From Panulirus ornatus (Eukaryota; Arthropoda; Malacostraca; Decapoda; Palinuridae), in contig NC_092241.1 of the NCBI RefSeq assembly GCF_036320965.1, positions 24,312,989 through 24,376,988 of the forward strand: DNA of 64,000 nucleotides. The letters are read 5' to 3'. Each line of letters starts with the position of its first letter. The first letter of the stretch is position 1. The translations under genes were made by a program, and so were the position numbers. The notes below the pieces were generated by a model. It had not been told where the DNA came from. It did no database searches and saw nothing but the letters and a program-made list of their open reading frames with translations. Shown piece after piece: positions 1-10,828 of this stretch.

Positions 1-667
1 AATACAGTCACCCCCTTTTTTAATAAATTCCACTGCAATACCATCCAAACCTGCTGCCTTGCCGGCTTTCATCTTCCGCAAAGCTTTTACTACCTCTTCT
101 CTGTTTACCAAATCATTTTCCCTAACCCTCTCACTTTGCACACCACCTCGACCAAAGCACCCTATATCTGCCACTCTATCATCAAACACATTCAACAAAC
201 CTTCAAAATACTCACTCCATCTCCTTCTCACATCACCACTACTTGTTATCACCTCCCCATTTGCACCCTTCACTGAAGTTCCCATTTGCTCCCTTGTCTT
301 ACACACTTTATTTACCTCCTTCCAGAACATCTTTTTATTCTCCCTAAAATTTAATGATACTCTCTCACCCCAACTCTCATTTGCCCTTTTTTTCACCTCT
401 TGCACCTTTCTCTTGACCTCCTGTCTCTTTCTTTTATACATCTCCCACTCAATTATACCTCAACTTATACCTCTGTAATTTGAGCATTCACTCTCATCCC
501 CTTTACCTTTGTACAATGGCACTCTCCAAGCATTCCGCCAGTCCTCAGGCACCTCACCGAGAGTCATACATACATTAAATAACCTTACCAACCAGTCAAC
601 AATACAGTCATCCCTTTTTTAATAAATTCCACTGCAATACCATCCAAACCTGCTGCCTTGCCAGCTT

Positions 668-1318
668 TCATTTCCGCAAAGCTTTTACTACCTCTTCTCT
701 GTTTACCAAATCATTCTCCCTAGCCCTCTCACTTTGCACACCACCTCGACCAAAACACCCTATATCTGCCACTCTATCATCAAACACATTCAACAAACCT
801 TCAAAATACTCACTCCATCTCCTCACATCACCACTACTTGTTATCACCTCCCCATTAGCCCCCTTCACTGATGTTCCCATTTGTTCCCTTGTGTTACACA
901 CGTTATTTACCTCCTTCCAAAACATCTTTTTATTCTCCCTAAAATTTAATGATACTCTCTCATATAAACTCTCATTTGCCCTCTTTTTTGCCTCTTGCAT
1001 CTTTCTCTTGACCTCCTGCCTCTTTCTTTTATACATCTCCCACTCATTTGCATTATTTCCCTGCAAAAATCGTCCAAATGCCTCTCTCTTCTCTTTCACT
1101 AATAATCTTACTTCTCTATCCCACCACTCACTACCCTTTCTAATCTGCCCACTTACCACACTTCTCATGCCAAAAGCATCTTTTGCACAAGCCATCACTG
1201 CTTCCCTAAATACATCCCATTCCTCCCCCACTCCCCTTACCTCCTTTGTTCTCACCTTTTTCCATTCTGTACTCAGTCTCTCCTGGTACTTCCTCACACG
1301 TCTCCTTCCCAAGCTCAC
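668..1318 (-). pseudogene. R1 linker between endonuclease and RT
   Basis: This 216-codon open stretch corresponds to the charged region between the endonuclease and RT of the element. It includes VRKYQERLSTEWKKV, the WWDREVRLLVKEKREAFG segment, MYKRKRQEVKRK, an NFRENKKMFWKEVNNV block and the acidic lead-in to RT ending VNREEVVKALRK. It is rich in Lys, Arg and Glu and probably helical. The frame breaks where KMKAGKAAGLDG should follow. It is a domain fragment, not a separate gene; no function beyond nucleic-acid binding can be inferred. Confidence 0.8.
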
Positions 1319-1785
1319 TTACTCTTACAACTCTCTTCACCCAACATTCTTTCTTCTTTTCTGAAAACCTCCACAAATCTTCACCTTCGCCTCCACAAGA
1401 TAATGATCTGACATCCCTACCGTTGCACCTCTCAGCACATTAACATCCAAAAGTCTCACTTTTGCATGCCTATCAATTAACAGGTAATCCAATAATGCTC
1501 TCTAGCTATCTCTCCTACTTACATATGTATCCTTATGTATATCTCTCTTTTTAAACCAGGTATTCCTGATCACCAGTCCTTTTTCAGCACATACATCTAC
1601 AAGCTCTTCACCATTTCCATTTACAACACTGAACACCCCATGTACACCAATTATTCCCTTAACTGCCACATTACTCACCTTTGCATTCAAATCACCCATC
1701 ACTGTAACCCAGGTCTCGTGCATCAAAACTACTAACACACTCATTCAGCTGCTCCCAAAACACTTGCCTCTCATGATCTTTCTTC

Positions 1786-2100
1786 TCATGACCACGGTGC
1801 ATATGCACCAATAATCACCCATCTCTCTCCCTCAACTTTCAGTTTTACCCATATCAATCTAGAGTTTACTTTCTTACACTCCATCACATACTCCCACAAC
1901 TCCTGTTTCAGGAGTAATGCTACTCCTTCCCTTGCTCTTGTCCTCTCACTAACCCCTGACTTTACTCCTAAGACATTCCTAAACCACTCTTCCCCTTTAC
2001 CCTTGAGCTTCATTTCACTCAGAGCCAAAACATCCATGTTCCTTTCCTCAAACATACTACGTATCTCTCCTTTTTTCTCATCTTGGTTACATCCACACAT
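1786..2100 (-). pseudogene. R1 endonuclease, N-terminal part
   Basis: This 104-codon frame starts MCGCNQDEKKGEI and contains SEMKLKGKG, the glutamate-bearing motif of AP-type endonucleases, followed by WVKLKVEGERWVIIGAYA. In the element the enzyme nicks target DNA for target-primed reverse transcription. The frame is cut off by extra bases near 1796; the next endonuclease block, with VMGDLNAKVSN, continues in another frame at 1502-1744. R5 has both blocks in one frame, so R1 has been inactivated by small insertions. The family call rests on motifs seen in the translation. Confidence 0.85.
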
Positions 2101-2346
2101 TTAGACATCCCAAGTCTGAGCCTTCGAGGAGGATGAGCACTCCCCGCGTGACTCCTTCTTCTGTTTCCCCATTTAGAAAGTTAAAATACAAGGAGGGGAG
2201 GGTTTCTAGGCCCCCTTGCTCCCGTCCCCCTTTAGTCGCCTTCTACGACAAGTGAGGAATGTGAGGGAAGTATTCTTTCTCCCCTATCCCCAGGGATATG
2301 CTGATATGTACAAGTATATATATGTGCATGTACATGCGTTTATGTA

Positions 2347-2352
<6 letters not shown>

Positions 2353-2387
<35 letters not shown>
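2353..2387. repeat. (TA)n microsatellite
   Basis: This pure TA tract lies between the 5' end of R1 and the truncated 5' end of R2. It is preceded by tail-like TATG/TACA-rich sequence. Confidence 0.97.
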
Positions 2388-2391
<4 letters not shown>

Positions 2392-2392
2392 C

Positions 2393-2821
2393 ATAAGAGC
2401 AAGGTTATTAGGTACAGTAGGGTTGAGGGTCAAATCAATTGGGAGGTAAGTTTGATGGAGAAAAACTGGAGGAAGTAAAGTGTTTTAGATATCTGGGAGT
2501 GGATCTGGCAGCGGATGGAACCATGGAAACGGAAGTGAATCAAAGGGTGGGGGAGGGGGCGAAAATCCTAGGAGCTCTTGAAGAATGTGTGGAAGTCGAG
2601 AACATTATCTCGGAAAGTAAAAATGGCTATGTATGAAGGAATAGTGATTCCAACAATGTTGTATGGTTGCGAGGCGTGAGCTATGGATAGAGTTGTACGC
2701 AGGAGGGTGGATGTGCTAGAAATGAAATGTTTGAGGACAATACGTGGTGCGAGGTGGTTTGATCGAGTAAGTAATGTAAGGGTAAGAGAGATGTGTGGAA
2801 ATAAAAAGCGTATGGTTGAGA
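2393..2821 (+). mobile_element. R2: RTE-like LINE, RT palm/C-terminal fragment
   Basis: The fragment starts just after a TA tract with the codons for NKSKVI and the CFRYLGVDLAADG motif, then runs through the YGCEA region to the NKK(R/S)VVER segment. Frame breaks occur at about 2575 and 2680. It stops at 2821, where a second copy begins in the same orientation (GAGAG joined to AGCAAATGG). It is therefore one half of a head-to-tail joint between two partial copies, not an internal deletion, because R3 starts upstream in the RT relative to where R2 ends. Confidence 0.88.
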
Positions 2822-2825
2822 GCAA

Positions 2826-3647
2826 ATGGATTTGTATGTAGCATTTATGGATCTGGAGAAGGCATATGATAGAGTTGATAGAGATGCTCTGTGGAAGGTA
2901 TTAAGAATATATGGTGTGGGAGGCAAGTTGTTAGAAGCAGTGAAAAGTTTTTATCGAGGATGTAATGCATGTGTACGTGTAGGACGAGAGGAAAGTGATT
3001 GGTTCTCAGTGAATGTAGGTTTGCGGCAGGGGTGTGTGATGTCTCCATGGTTGTTTAATTTGTTTATGGATGGGGTTGTTAGGGAGGTGAATGCAAGAGT
3101 TTTGGAAAGAGGGGCAAGTATCAAGTCTGTTGAGGATGAGAGAGCTTGGGAAGTGAGTCAGTTGTTGTTCGCTGATGATACAGCGCTGGTGGCTGATTCA
3201 TGTGAGAAACTGCAGAAGCTGGTGACTGAGTTTGGTAAAGTGTGTGAAAGAAGAAAGTTAAGAGTAAATGTGAATAAGAGCAAGGTTATTAGGTACAGTA
3301 GGGTTGAGGGTCAAGTCAATTGGGAGGTGAGTTTGAATGGAGAAAAAATGGAGGAAGTGAAGTGTTTTAGATATCTGGGAGTGGATCTGGCAGCGGATGG
3401 AACCATGGAAGCGGAAGTGGATCATAGGGTGGGGGAGGGGGCGAAAATTCTGGGAGCCTTGAAGAATGTGTGGAAGTCGAGAACATTATCTCGGAAAGCA
3501 AAAATGGGTATGTTTGAAGGAATAGTGGTTCCAACAATGTTGTATGGTTGCGAGGCGTGGGCTATGGATGGAGTTGTGCGCAGGAGGATGGATGTGCTGG
3601 AAATGAGATGTTTGAGGACAATGTGTGGTGTGAGGTGGTTTGATTGA
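2826..3647 (+). pseudogene. R3 reverse transcriptase core
   Basis: This 273-codon frame has the RT palm in order: FMDLEKAYD (motif A aspartate, about residues 8-16), GLRQGCVMSPWLF (motif B), LLFADDTALVAD (motif C, the FADD catalytic pair), LRVNVNKSKVI (motif D) and CFRYLGVDLAADG (motif E), then the YGCEAWAMDG region. It ends early at a TGA in GATTGAGTAAG where sister copies read GATCGAG, so an arginine CGA has become TGA, the expected result of CpG decay. The C-terminal segment resumes at 3672-3971. Upstream fingers are missing. Confidence 0.93.
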
Positions 3648-3671
3648 GTAAGTAATGTAAGGGTAAGAGAG

Positions 3672-3971
3672 ATGTGTGGAAATAAAAAGAGCGTGGTTGA
3701 GAGAGCAGAAGAGGGTGTTTTGAAATGGTTTGGGCACATGGAGAGAATTAGTGAGGAAAGATTGACCAAGAGGATATATGTGTCGGAGGTGGAGGGAACG
3801 AGGAGAAGTGGGAGACCAAATTGGAGGTGGAAAGATGGAGTGAAAAAGATTTTGAGTGATCGGGGCCTGAACATGCAGGAGGGTGAAAAGCGGGCAAGGA
3901 ATAGAGTGAATTGGATCAATGTGGTATACCGGGGTCGACGTGCTGTCAATGGATTGAATCAGGGCATGTGA
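3672..3971 (+). pseudogene. R3 C-terminal segment after RT
   Basis: The 99 codons include VLKWFGHMERISEERLTKR and GRPNWRWKDGVKKIL, a C-terminal block found after the RT in RTE-like and related LINEs. Its role is not settled; the basic, Trp-rich GRPxWRWKD segment may bind nucleic acid. Here the frame reads on past YRG through GRRAVNGLNQGM before stopping, which is 14 codons longer than in R9, R14 and R21, where CGA is TGA. This probably preserves the ancestral stop. Confidence 0.85.
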
Positions 3972-4406
3972 AGCATCTGGGGTAAATCATGGAAAGTTCT
4001 GTGGGGCCTGGATGTGGAAAGGGAGCTGTGGTTTCGGGCATTATTACATGACAGCTAGAGACTGAGTGTGAACGAATGGGGCCTTTGTTGTCTTTTCCTA
4101 ACGCTACCTCGCACACATGACGGGGAAGGGGGTTGTTATTCCATGTGTGGCGAGGTGTTGATGGGAATAAATAAATGCAGACAGTATGAATTATGTACAT
4201 GTGTATATATGTATATGTCTGTGTGTGTATATATGTGTGTACATTGAGATGTATAGGTATGTATATTTGAGTGTGTGGACGTGTATGTATATACATGTGT
4301 ATGGGGGTGGGTTGGGCCATTTCTTTCGTATGTTTCCTTGCGCTACCTCGCAAACGCAGGAGACAGCAACAAAGCAAAATAAATAAATAAATATATATAT
4401 ATATAT

Positions 4407-4508
4407 GTGTGTATATGAGTGTTTGGGCCATTCTTCATCTGTTTCCTGGTGCTACCTCACTAATGCAGGAAACATCAATCAAGTATAATAAACATAAATA
4501 AAATATAT
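4407..4508 (+). repeat. Solo LINE tail copy
   Basis: This contains TTTGGGCCATT, a CTGTTTCC..GCTACCTC hairpin arm, GGAAACATCAATCAAGTATAATA and ends in AAATAAAATATATAT. It is a diverged copy of only the last about 100 bases of the LINE, adjoining the end of R3. Confidence 0.75.
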
Positions 4509-6011
4509 ATTCTCACAGGAAATTCATTCAACACTTCAATATATAGTTTTACACAGGCACAGCTTTTTTCACTATTCTTGTCCACTTCTCTCATGCAGTG
4601 CTTATATTCTATTGGATTTTCCTTGCTCCATGGCTAAAACTTGTTCTGAGGTCCTGAGAAATTCACAATAGTAGATAAAGTTGCAACTGGTACACAAATC
4701 TGAACACTTTTTCCTTCTAAACTATATCCATCTTTGCTTGGAGAGGTGTTTTTATCATCATCAGAGCCTTACTCAATATTCAATAAGCACTAACTCCACA
4801 ATTCACTTTGATATACTGAGACATTCTGTTATTTAACCAATTGAGATGCAATGCAACCTATCCATAACCAATGGCAGCATCTTCTGGAAGGATAATAAGT
4901 AACAGCCTTGTGTGCTACATTTAAAGAAAAAAATAGGAAATGCAGTGCAGCACACAGCAGATGTTACTGTGGGGGTCAAAACTGATTTCCCTAAAGCATA
5001 TATAAACAGTGAATGGATTAAGCATTAATGGACAGGCTTGAAATTTTAAAGCTATACTTTGTATACATAAGTGCTGTAATTAGCACATAATCTAAATTAC
5101 CTGGCATTGACCTGGTAGGCATTGCTGACTTGATCATTTAGCAGACGAGTCCTCTCACTGACTTCACCGTCCTGTACAAAACAATAACCTTAATCTATCT
5201 GATCATCTTCAATTCCATGAGATCATTCAGATACATGGTAAAATATGGAATGTCAAAAACATCCTCGACACATGCCTAGTTAAAGTGCACAAGTGAAACA
5301 TGGAATTCCATACCTATTAGGTGTTTCTCACTTTTTCAATCTGCACACCATGTTAATTATTCAAACAATACCAAGCTTTCTAGCCACATCATCTCCATAC
5401 AAAAAGTCTCTCATACATCCTATCCCATATCACTCATCTGCGATCTTCACTTGACATATCCTTGGCCCTACTCAATTCATAAATAGTATCTATCTGACTA
5501 TTCTTCCTGAAGCCTCAACTGTACTACTGGTACATTTATAGTCCTAAAATATCTAGAATCAAAACATCCATGCTTTTCATATTTCCACCAATACTGTGCG
5601 GTTGTTTCCAAAATCTTAACCTCAGGTGGTACTACTGTGATTTTTTAAGTTATTTCTATGTTTCTGCCCTTATTCCATCTACATAATGGCAACCAACCCC
5701 CAGTATTGTAATGTCTATGCTTTCAAATTCCACTATGGTCACACATCTTATAAGCGATCACCACCAATCAACTCTTCAACCACTCCTTTTGTATCTGTTA
5801 CAGTGTTGCTGCTCTCTCCCTTTCTCATTTTAGCCATAGCTCTCATGAGCTATCTGCATATGTTTCTGTTACAAGGGATTGGACCCATGGCATGTACCTG
5901 GCTGCTGCTTTCGCCAGGTACTGCTTTCAACTGATTATGGGTAGAAACCTGCCATACTCGATATAACCATGCTGATGCCTCCATCTTTCATCAATTATAT
6001 CTATTCACTTA
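4509..6011. other. Low-repeat interval
   Basis: I recognise no LINE sequence in this 1.5-kb AT-rich stretch. It holds one convincing exon candidate on the minus strand (5101-5171). Other open stretches, such as 5686-5934 on the plus strand, have no recognisable domains and no splice context that I would defend. Confidence 0.6.
5101..5171 (-). CDS. Candidate internal exon of a host gene
   Basis: On the minus strand a pyrimidine-rich run ending TTTTGTACAG precedes 71 bases that end in CAG followed by GTAATT. These match consensus 3' and 5' splice sites. Only one of the three frames is open, and it gives 23 full codons including SERTRLLNDQVSNAYQ, a hydrophilic and probably helical stretch. ERTRLL resembles an acidic dileucine sorting motif. 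I cannot assign a gene. The surrounding DNA looks intronic, and no second exon was found. The flanks are not LINE-derived, which favours a genuine host gene on the minus strand with retrotransposon-filled introns. Confidence 0.5.
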
Positions 6012-7706
6012 TCATACTTTGTCGCTGTCTCCTGCGTTAGCGAGGTAGCGCAAGGAGACAGATGAAGGAATGGCCCAAGCCTCCCACATACACATGCATA
6101 TACATACACGTCCACACATGCACATATACATACCTATACATATGAACGTATACATATATATACATACACGGACATATAAACATGTACATAATTCATAGTC
6201 TGCCCTTATACATTCCCGTAGCCACCTCGCCACACATGAAATGAACAACCCCCTCCCCCCTCATGTGTGCGAGGCAGCGCATGGAAAAGACAACAAAGGC
6301 CACATTCGTTCACACTCAGTCTCTAGTTGTCATGTATAATGCATCGAAACCACAGCTCCCTTTCCCCCTCAGAACTTTCCATGGTTTACCCCAGATGCTT
6401 CACATGCCCTGGTTCAATCCAGTGACAACACGTCGACCCTGGTATACCACATTTTTCCAATTCATTCTATTCCTTGCACGCCTTTCACCCTCCTGCATGT
6501 TCAGGCCCCGATCACTCAAAATCTTTTTCACTCCATCTTTCCACCTCCAATTTGGTCTCCCACTTCTCCTCGTTCCCTCCACCTCTGACACATATATTCT
6601 CTTGGTCAATCTTTCCTCATTCATTCCCTCCATGTGACCAAACCATTTCAAAACACCCTCTTCTGCTCTCTCAACCACACTCTTTTTATTACCACACATC
6701 TCTCTTACCCTTTCATTACTTACTCGATCAAACACCCCACACTACATATTGTCCTCAAACAACTCATTTCCAACACATCCACCCTCCTCTGCACAACTCT
6801 ATCTATAGCACATGCCTCGCAACCATATAACATAGTTGGAACCACTATTCCTTCAAACATACCCATTTTTGCTTTCCAAGATAACGTTCTTGTCTTCCAC
6901 ACATTTTTCAACGCTCCAGAACTTTAGCCCCATCCCCACCCTGTGATTCACTTCCACTTCCATGGTTCCATCTGCTGCCAAATCCAATCACAGATATCTA
7001 AAACACTTTACTTCCACCAGTTTTTCTCCATTCAAACTTACCTCCCAATTGACTTGTCCCTCAACCCTACTGTACCTGATAACCTTGCTCTTATTCACAC
7101 TTACTCTCAGCTTTCTTCTTTCACACACTTTACCAAACTCAGTCACTAGCTTCTGCAGTTTCTCACACGAATCAGCCACCAGCACTGTATCATCAGCAAA
7201 CAACAACTGACTCACAACTGACATCCACAACAGACAGAATACTTGCCCCTCTTTCCAAAACTCTTGCATTCACCTCCCTAACAACCCCATCCATAAACAA
7301 ATTAAACAACCATGGAGACATCTCACACCCCTGCCACAAACCAACATTCACTGAGAGCCAATCACTTTCCTCTCTTCCTACACGTACATATGCCTTACAT
7401 CCTTGATAAAAACTTTTCACTGCTTCTAACAACTTATCTCCCACACCATATATTCTCAATACCTTCCACAGAGCATCTCTATCAACTCTATCATATGCTT
7501 TCTCCAGATCCATAAATGCTATATACAAATACATTTGCTTTTCTAAGCATTTCTCATATACATTTTTCAAAGCAAACACCTGATCCACACATCCTCTACC
7601 ACACTGCTGAAACCACACTGCTCTTCCCCAATCTGATGCTCTGTACATGCCTTCACCCTCTCAATCAATACCCTCCCATATAATCTACCAGGAATACTCA
7701 ACAAAC
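6012..7706 (-). mobile_element. R4: RTE-like LINE, RT to long 3' tail
   Basis: On the minus strand R4 has a long-form tail (6012-6400), the C-terminal block (6400-6735), then RT motifs E, D, C and A in separate frames (6720-6911, 6988-7269, 7193-7648), so several frameshifts have accumulated. It is 5' truncated at 7706 in the middle of the SIPGKLYGR region, where R5's poly(A) begins. This is the layout expected if R5 inserted into, or was joined onto, R4. Confidence 0.9.
7193..7648 (-). pseudogene. R4 RT fragment, motifs A to B
   Basis: The frame carries FMDLEKAYD and a modified motif B (GLWQGCEMSPWLF). In the fingers, a frame change at GFRSGRGCVDQV gives an aberrant N-terminus. The D residue of motif A is kept, but motif C lies in another frame (6988-7269, LLFADDTVLVAD). 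The copy is non-functional. Confidence 0.8.
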
Positions 7707-8049
7707 TTTTTTTTTTTTTTTTTTTTTTGCTTTGTTGCTGTCTCCCGCGTTTGCGAGGTAGCGCAAGGAAACAGACGAAAGAAATGGCCCAACCCACCCC
7801 CATACACATGTATATACATACGTCCACACACGCAAATATACATACCTACACAGCTTTCCATGGTTTACCCCAGACGCTTCACATGCCTTGATTCAATCCA
7901 CTGACAGCACGTCAACCCCGGTATACCACATCGCTCCAATTCACTCTATTCCTTGCCCTCCTTTCACCCTCCTGCATGTTCAGGCCCCGATCACACAAAA
8001 TCTTTTTCACTCCATCTTTCCACCTCCAATTTGGTCTCCCTCTTCTCGT

Positions 8050-9768
8050 TCACTCCACCTCCGACACATATATCCTCTTGGTCAATCTTTCCTCACTCAT
8101 TCTCTCCATGTGCCCAAACCATTTCAAAACACCCTCTTCTGCTCTCTCAACCATGCTCTTTTTATTTCCACACATCTCTCTTACCCTTACGTTACTTACT
8201 CGATCAAACCACCTCACACCAAACATTGTCCTCAAACATCTCATTTCCAGCACATCCATCCTCCTGCGCACAACTCTATCCATAGCCCACGCCTCGCAAC
8301 CATACAACATTGTTGGAACCACTATTCCTTCAAACATACCCATTTTTGCTTTCCGAGATAATGTTCTCGACTTCCACACATTCTTCAAGGCTCCCAGAAT
8401 TTTCGCCCCCTCCCCCACCCTATGATCCACTTCCGCTTCCATGGTTCCATCCGCTGCCAGATCCACTCCCAGATATCTAAAACACTTCACTTCCTCCAGT
8501 TTTTCTCCATTCAAACTCACCTCCCAATTGACTTGACCCTCATCCCTACTGTACCTAATAACCTTGCTCTTATTCACATTTACTCTTAACTTTCTTCTTT
8601 CACACACTTTACCAAACTCAGTCACCAGCTTCTGCAGTTTCTCACATGAATCAGCCACCAGCGCTGTATCATCAGCGAACAACAACTGACTCACTTCCCA
8701 AGCTCTCTCATCCCCAACAGACTTCATACTTGCCCCTCTTTCCAAAACTCTTGCATTCACCTCCCTAACAACCCCATCCAAATACAAATTAAACAACCAT
8801 GGAGATATCACACACCCCTGCCGCAAACCTACATTCACTGAGAACCAATCACTTTCCTCTCTTCCTACACGTACACATGCCTTACATCCTCGATAAAAAC
8901 TTTTCACTGCTTCTAACAACTTGCCTCCCACACCATATATTCTTAATACCTTCCACAGAGCATCTCTATCAACTCTATCATATGCCTTCTCCAGATCCAT
9001 AAATGCTACATACAAATCCATTTGCTTTTCTAAGTATTTCTCACATACATTCTTCAAAGCAAACACCTGATCCACACATCCTCTACCACTTCTGAAACCA
9101 CACTGCTCTTCCCCAATCTGATGCTCTGTACATGCCTTCACCCTCTCAATCAATACCCTCCCATATAATTTACCAGGAATACTCAACAAACTTATACCTC
9201 TGTAATTTGAGCACTCACTCTTATCCCCTTTGCCTTTGTACAATGGCACTATGCACGCATTCCGCCAATCCTCAGGCACCTCACCATGAGTCATACATAC
9301 GTTAAATAACCTTACCAACCAGTCAACAATACAGTCACCCCCTTTTTTAATAAATTCCACTGCAATACCATCCAAACCTGCTGCCTTGCCGGCTTTCATC
9401 TTCCGCAAAGCTTTTACTACCTCTTCTCTGTTTACCAAATCATTTTCCCTAACCCTCTCACTTTGCACACCACCTCGACCAAAGCACCCTATATCTGCCA
9501 CTCTATCATCAAACACATTCAACAAACCTTCAAAATACTCACTCCATCTCCTTCTCACATCACCACTACTTGTTATCACCTCCCCATTTGCACCCTTCAC
9601 TGAAGTTCCCATTTGCTCCCTTGTCTTACACACTTTATTTACCTCCTTCCAGAACATCTTTTTATTCTCCCTAAAATTTAATGATACTCTCTCACCCCAA
9701 CTCTCATTTGCCCTTTTTTTCACCTCTTGCACCTTTCTCTTGACCTCCTGTCTCTTTCTTTTATACAT
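8050..9768 (-). pseudogene. R5 linker plus complete RT
   Basis: The 572 codons hold the linker (MYKRKRQEVKR, NFRENKKMFWKEV), the RT entry motif AGLDGIAVEFIKKGGD, EDWRNACIVPLYKGKGD, GFRSGRGCVDQVFALK, FMDLEKAYD, GLRQGCVISPWLF, LLFADDTALVAD, CFRYLGVDLAADG and the WFGHMERMSEERLTKR block. All catalytic aspartates are present. It stops at GTGGAGTGA where other copies read GTGGAGGGAACG, so the last about 50 codons are lost by a point nonsense change. The Met start is only the first ATG after the rearrangement; in an intact element this would be internal to a larger ORF. Confidence 0.93.
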
Positions 9769-9994
9769 CTCCCACTCAATTATACCTCAACTTATACCTC
9801 TGTAATTTGAGCATTCACTCTCATCCCCTTTACCTTTGTACAATGGCACTCTCCAAGCATTCCGCCAGTCCTCAGGCACCTCACCGAGAGTCATACATAC
9901 ATTAAATAACCTTACCAACCAGTCAACAATACAGTCATCCCTTTTTTAATAAATTCCACTGCAATACCATCCAAACCTGCTGCCTTGCCAGCTT

Positions 9995-10645
9995 TCATTT
10001 CCGCAAAGCTTTTACTACCTCTTCTCTGTTTACCAAATCATTCTCCCTAGCCCTCTCACTTTGCACACCACCTCGACCAAAACACCCTATATCTGCCACT
10101 CTATCATCAAACACATTCAACAAACCTTCAAAATACTCACTCCATCTCCTCACATCACCACTACTTGTTATCACCTCCCCATTAGCCCCCTTCACTGATG
10201 TTCCCATTTGTTCCCTTGTGTTACGCACGTTATTTACCTCCTTCCAAAACATCTTTTTATTCTCCCTAAAATTTAATGATACTCTCTCATATAAACTCTC
10301 ATTTGCCCTCTTTTTTGCCTCTTGCATCTTTCTCTTGACCTCCTGCCTCTTTCTTTTATACATCTCCCACTCATTTGCATTATTTCCCTGCAAAAATCGT
10401 CCAAATGCCTCTCTCTTCTCTTTCACTAATAATCTTACTTCTCTATCCCACCACTCACTACCCTTTCTAATCTGCCCACTTACCACACTTCTCATGCCAA
10501 AAGCATCTTTTGCACAAGCCATCACTGCTTCCCTAAATACATCCCATTCCTCCCCCACTCCCCTTACCTCCTTTGTTCTCACCTTTTTCCATTCTGTACT
10601 CAGTCTCTCCTGGTACTTCCTCACACGTCTCCTTCCCAAGCTCAC
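9995..10645 (-). pseudogene. R5 upstream linker copy
   Basis: The 216-codon frame matches the R1 linker except for one residue seen by eye (CNTREQ in R1, RNTREQ here). It includes WWDREVRLLVKEKREAFG and ends VNREEVVKALRK, where a one-base loss breaks the continuation into KMKAGKAAG. It is the upstream one of two linker copies inside R5. Confidence 0.85.
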
Positions 10646-10828
10646 TTACTCTTACAACTCTCTTCACCCAACATTCTTTCTTCTTTTCTGAAAACCTCCA
10701 CAAATCTTCACCTTCGCCTCCACAAGATAATGATCTGACATCCCTACCGTTGCACCTCTCAGCACATTAACATCCAAAAGTCTCACTTTTGCATGCCTAT
10801 CAATTAACAGGTAATCCAATAATGCTCT

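Larger units (their letters stand above)
1..2297 (-). mobile_element. R1: RTE-like LINE, 5' half, rearranged
   Basis: Read on the minus strand, this copy runs from a 5' UTR (2101-2297, starting ATCCCTGG) through the endonuclease (about 1502-2100) and linker (668-1318) into the start of the RT, and leaves the window at base 1. It carries an internal head-to-tail rearrangement. Near 460 the sequence jumps from RT motif 1-2 (SNYRGISL equivalent) back to the linker (MYKRKRQEVKR), so a linker/RT segment of about 600 bases occurs twice. The same joint is present in R5, and R1 is nearly identical to 9328-11425. Single-base insertions near 1713 and 1796 break the endonuclease frame that is open in R5. 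Confidence 0.9.
2822..4406 (+). mobile_element. R3: RTE-like LINE, RT core to 3' end, long tail
   Basis: R3 spans RT motif A through the C-terminus and the full long-form 3' tail (about 3972-4406). The tail carries two copies of the GCTACCTCGC core, the second followed by AACGCAGGAGACAGC, and ends in AAATAAATAAA then (AT)n. Without the duplicate R2 piece it is 5' truncated at the start of motif A. Confidence 0.93.

Noticed and set aside
59..478. A 139-codon Ser/Thr/Leu-rich frame on the plus strand (and the same at 9386-9805)
   Set aside because: It is the antisense shadow of the linker/RT-entry region of R1 and R5.
1..2297. R1/R5 as a simple 9.3-kb tandem segmental duplication
   Set aside because: Similarity stops at the LINE 5' end, with unlike flanks at 2298 and 11621; copying of one rearranged element fits better, although the left flank is outside the window.
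5686..5934. An 82-codon frame with a hydrophobic stretch (VTVLLLSPFLILAIALMSYL)
   Set aside because: No splice context, homology or codon bias supports it; AT-rich DNA often gives such frames.
8799..9002. A 67-codon frame starting MEISHTP/METSHTP that recurs in about ten places on the antisense strand
   Set aside because: It is antisense to RT motifs A-B of the LINE and recurs because the LINE recurs. Its conservation follows the sense strand.
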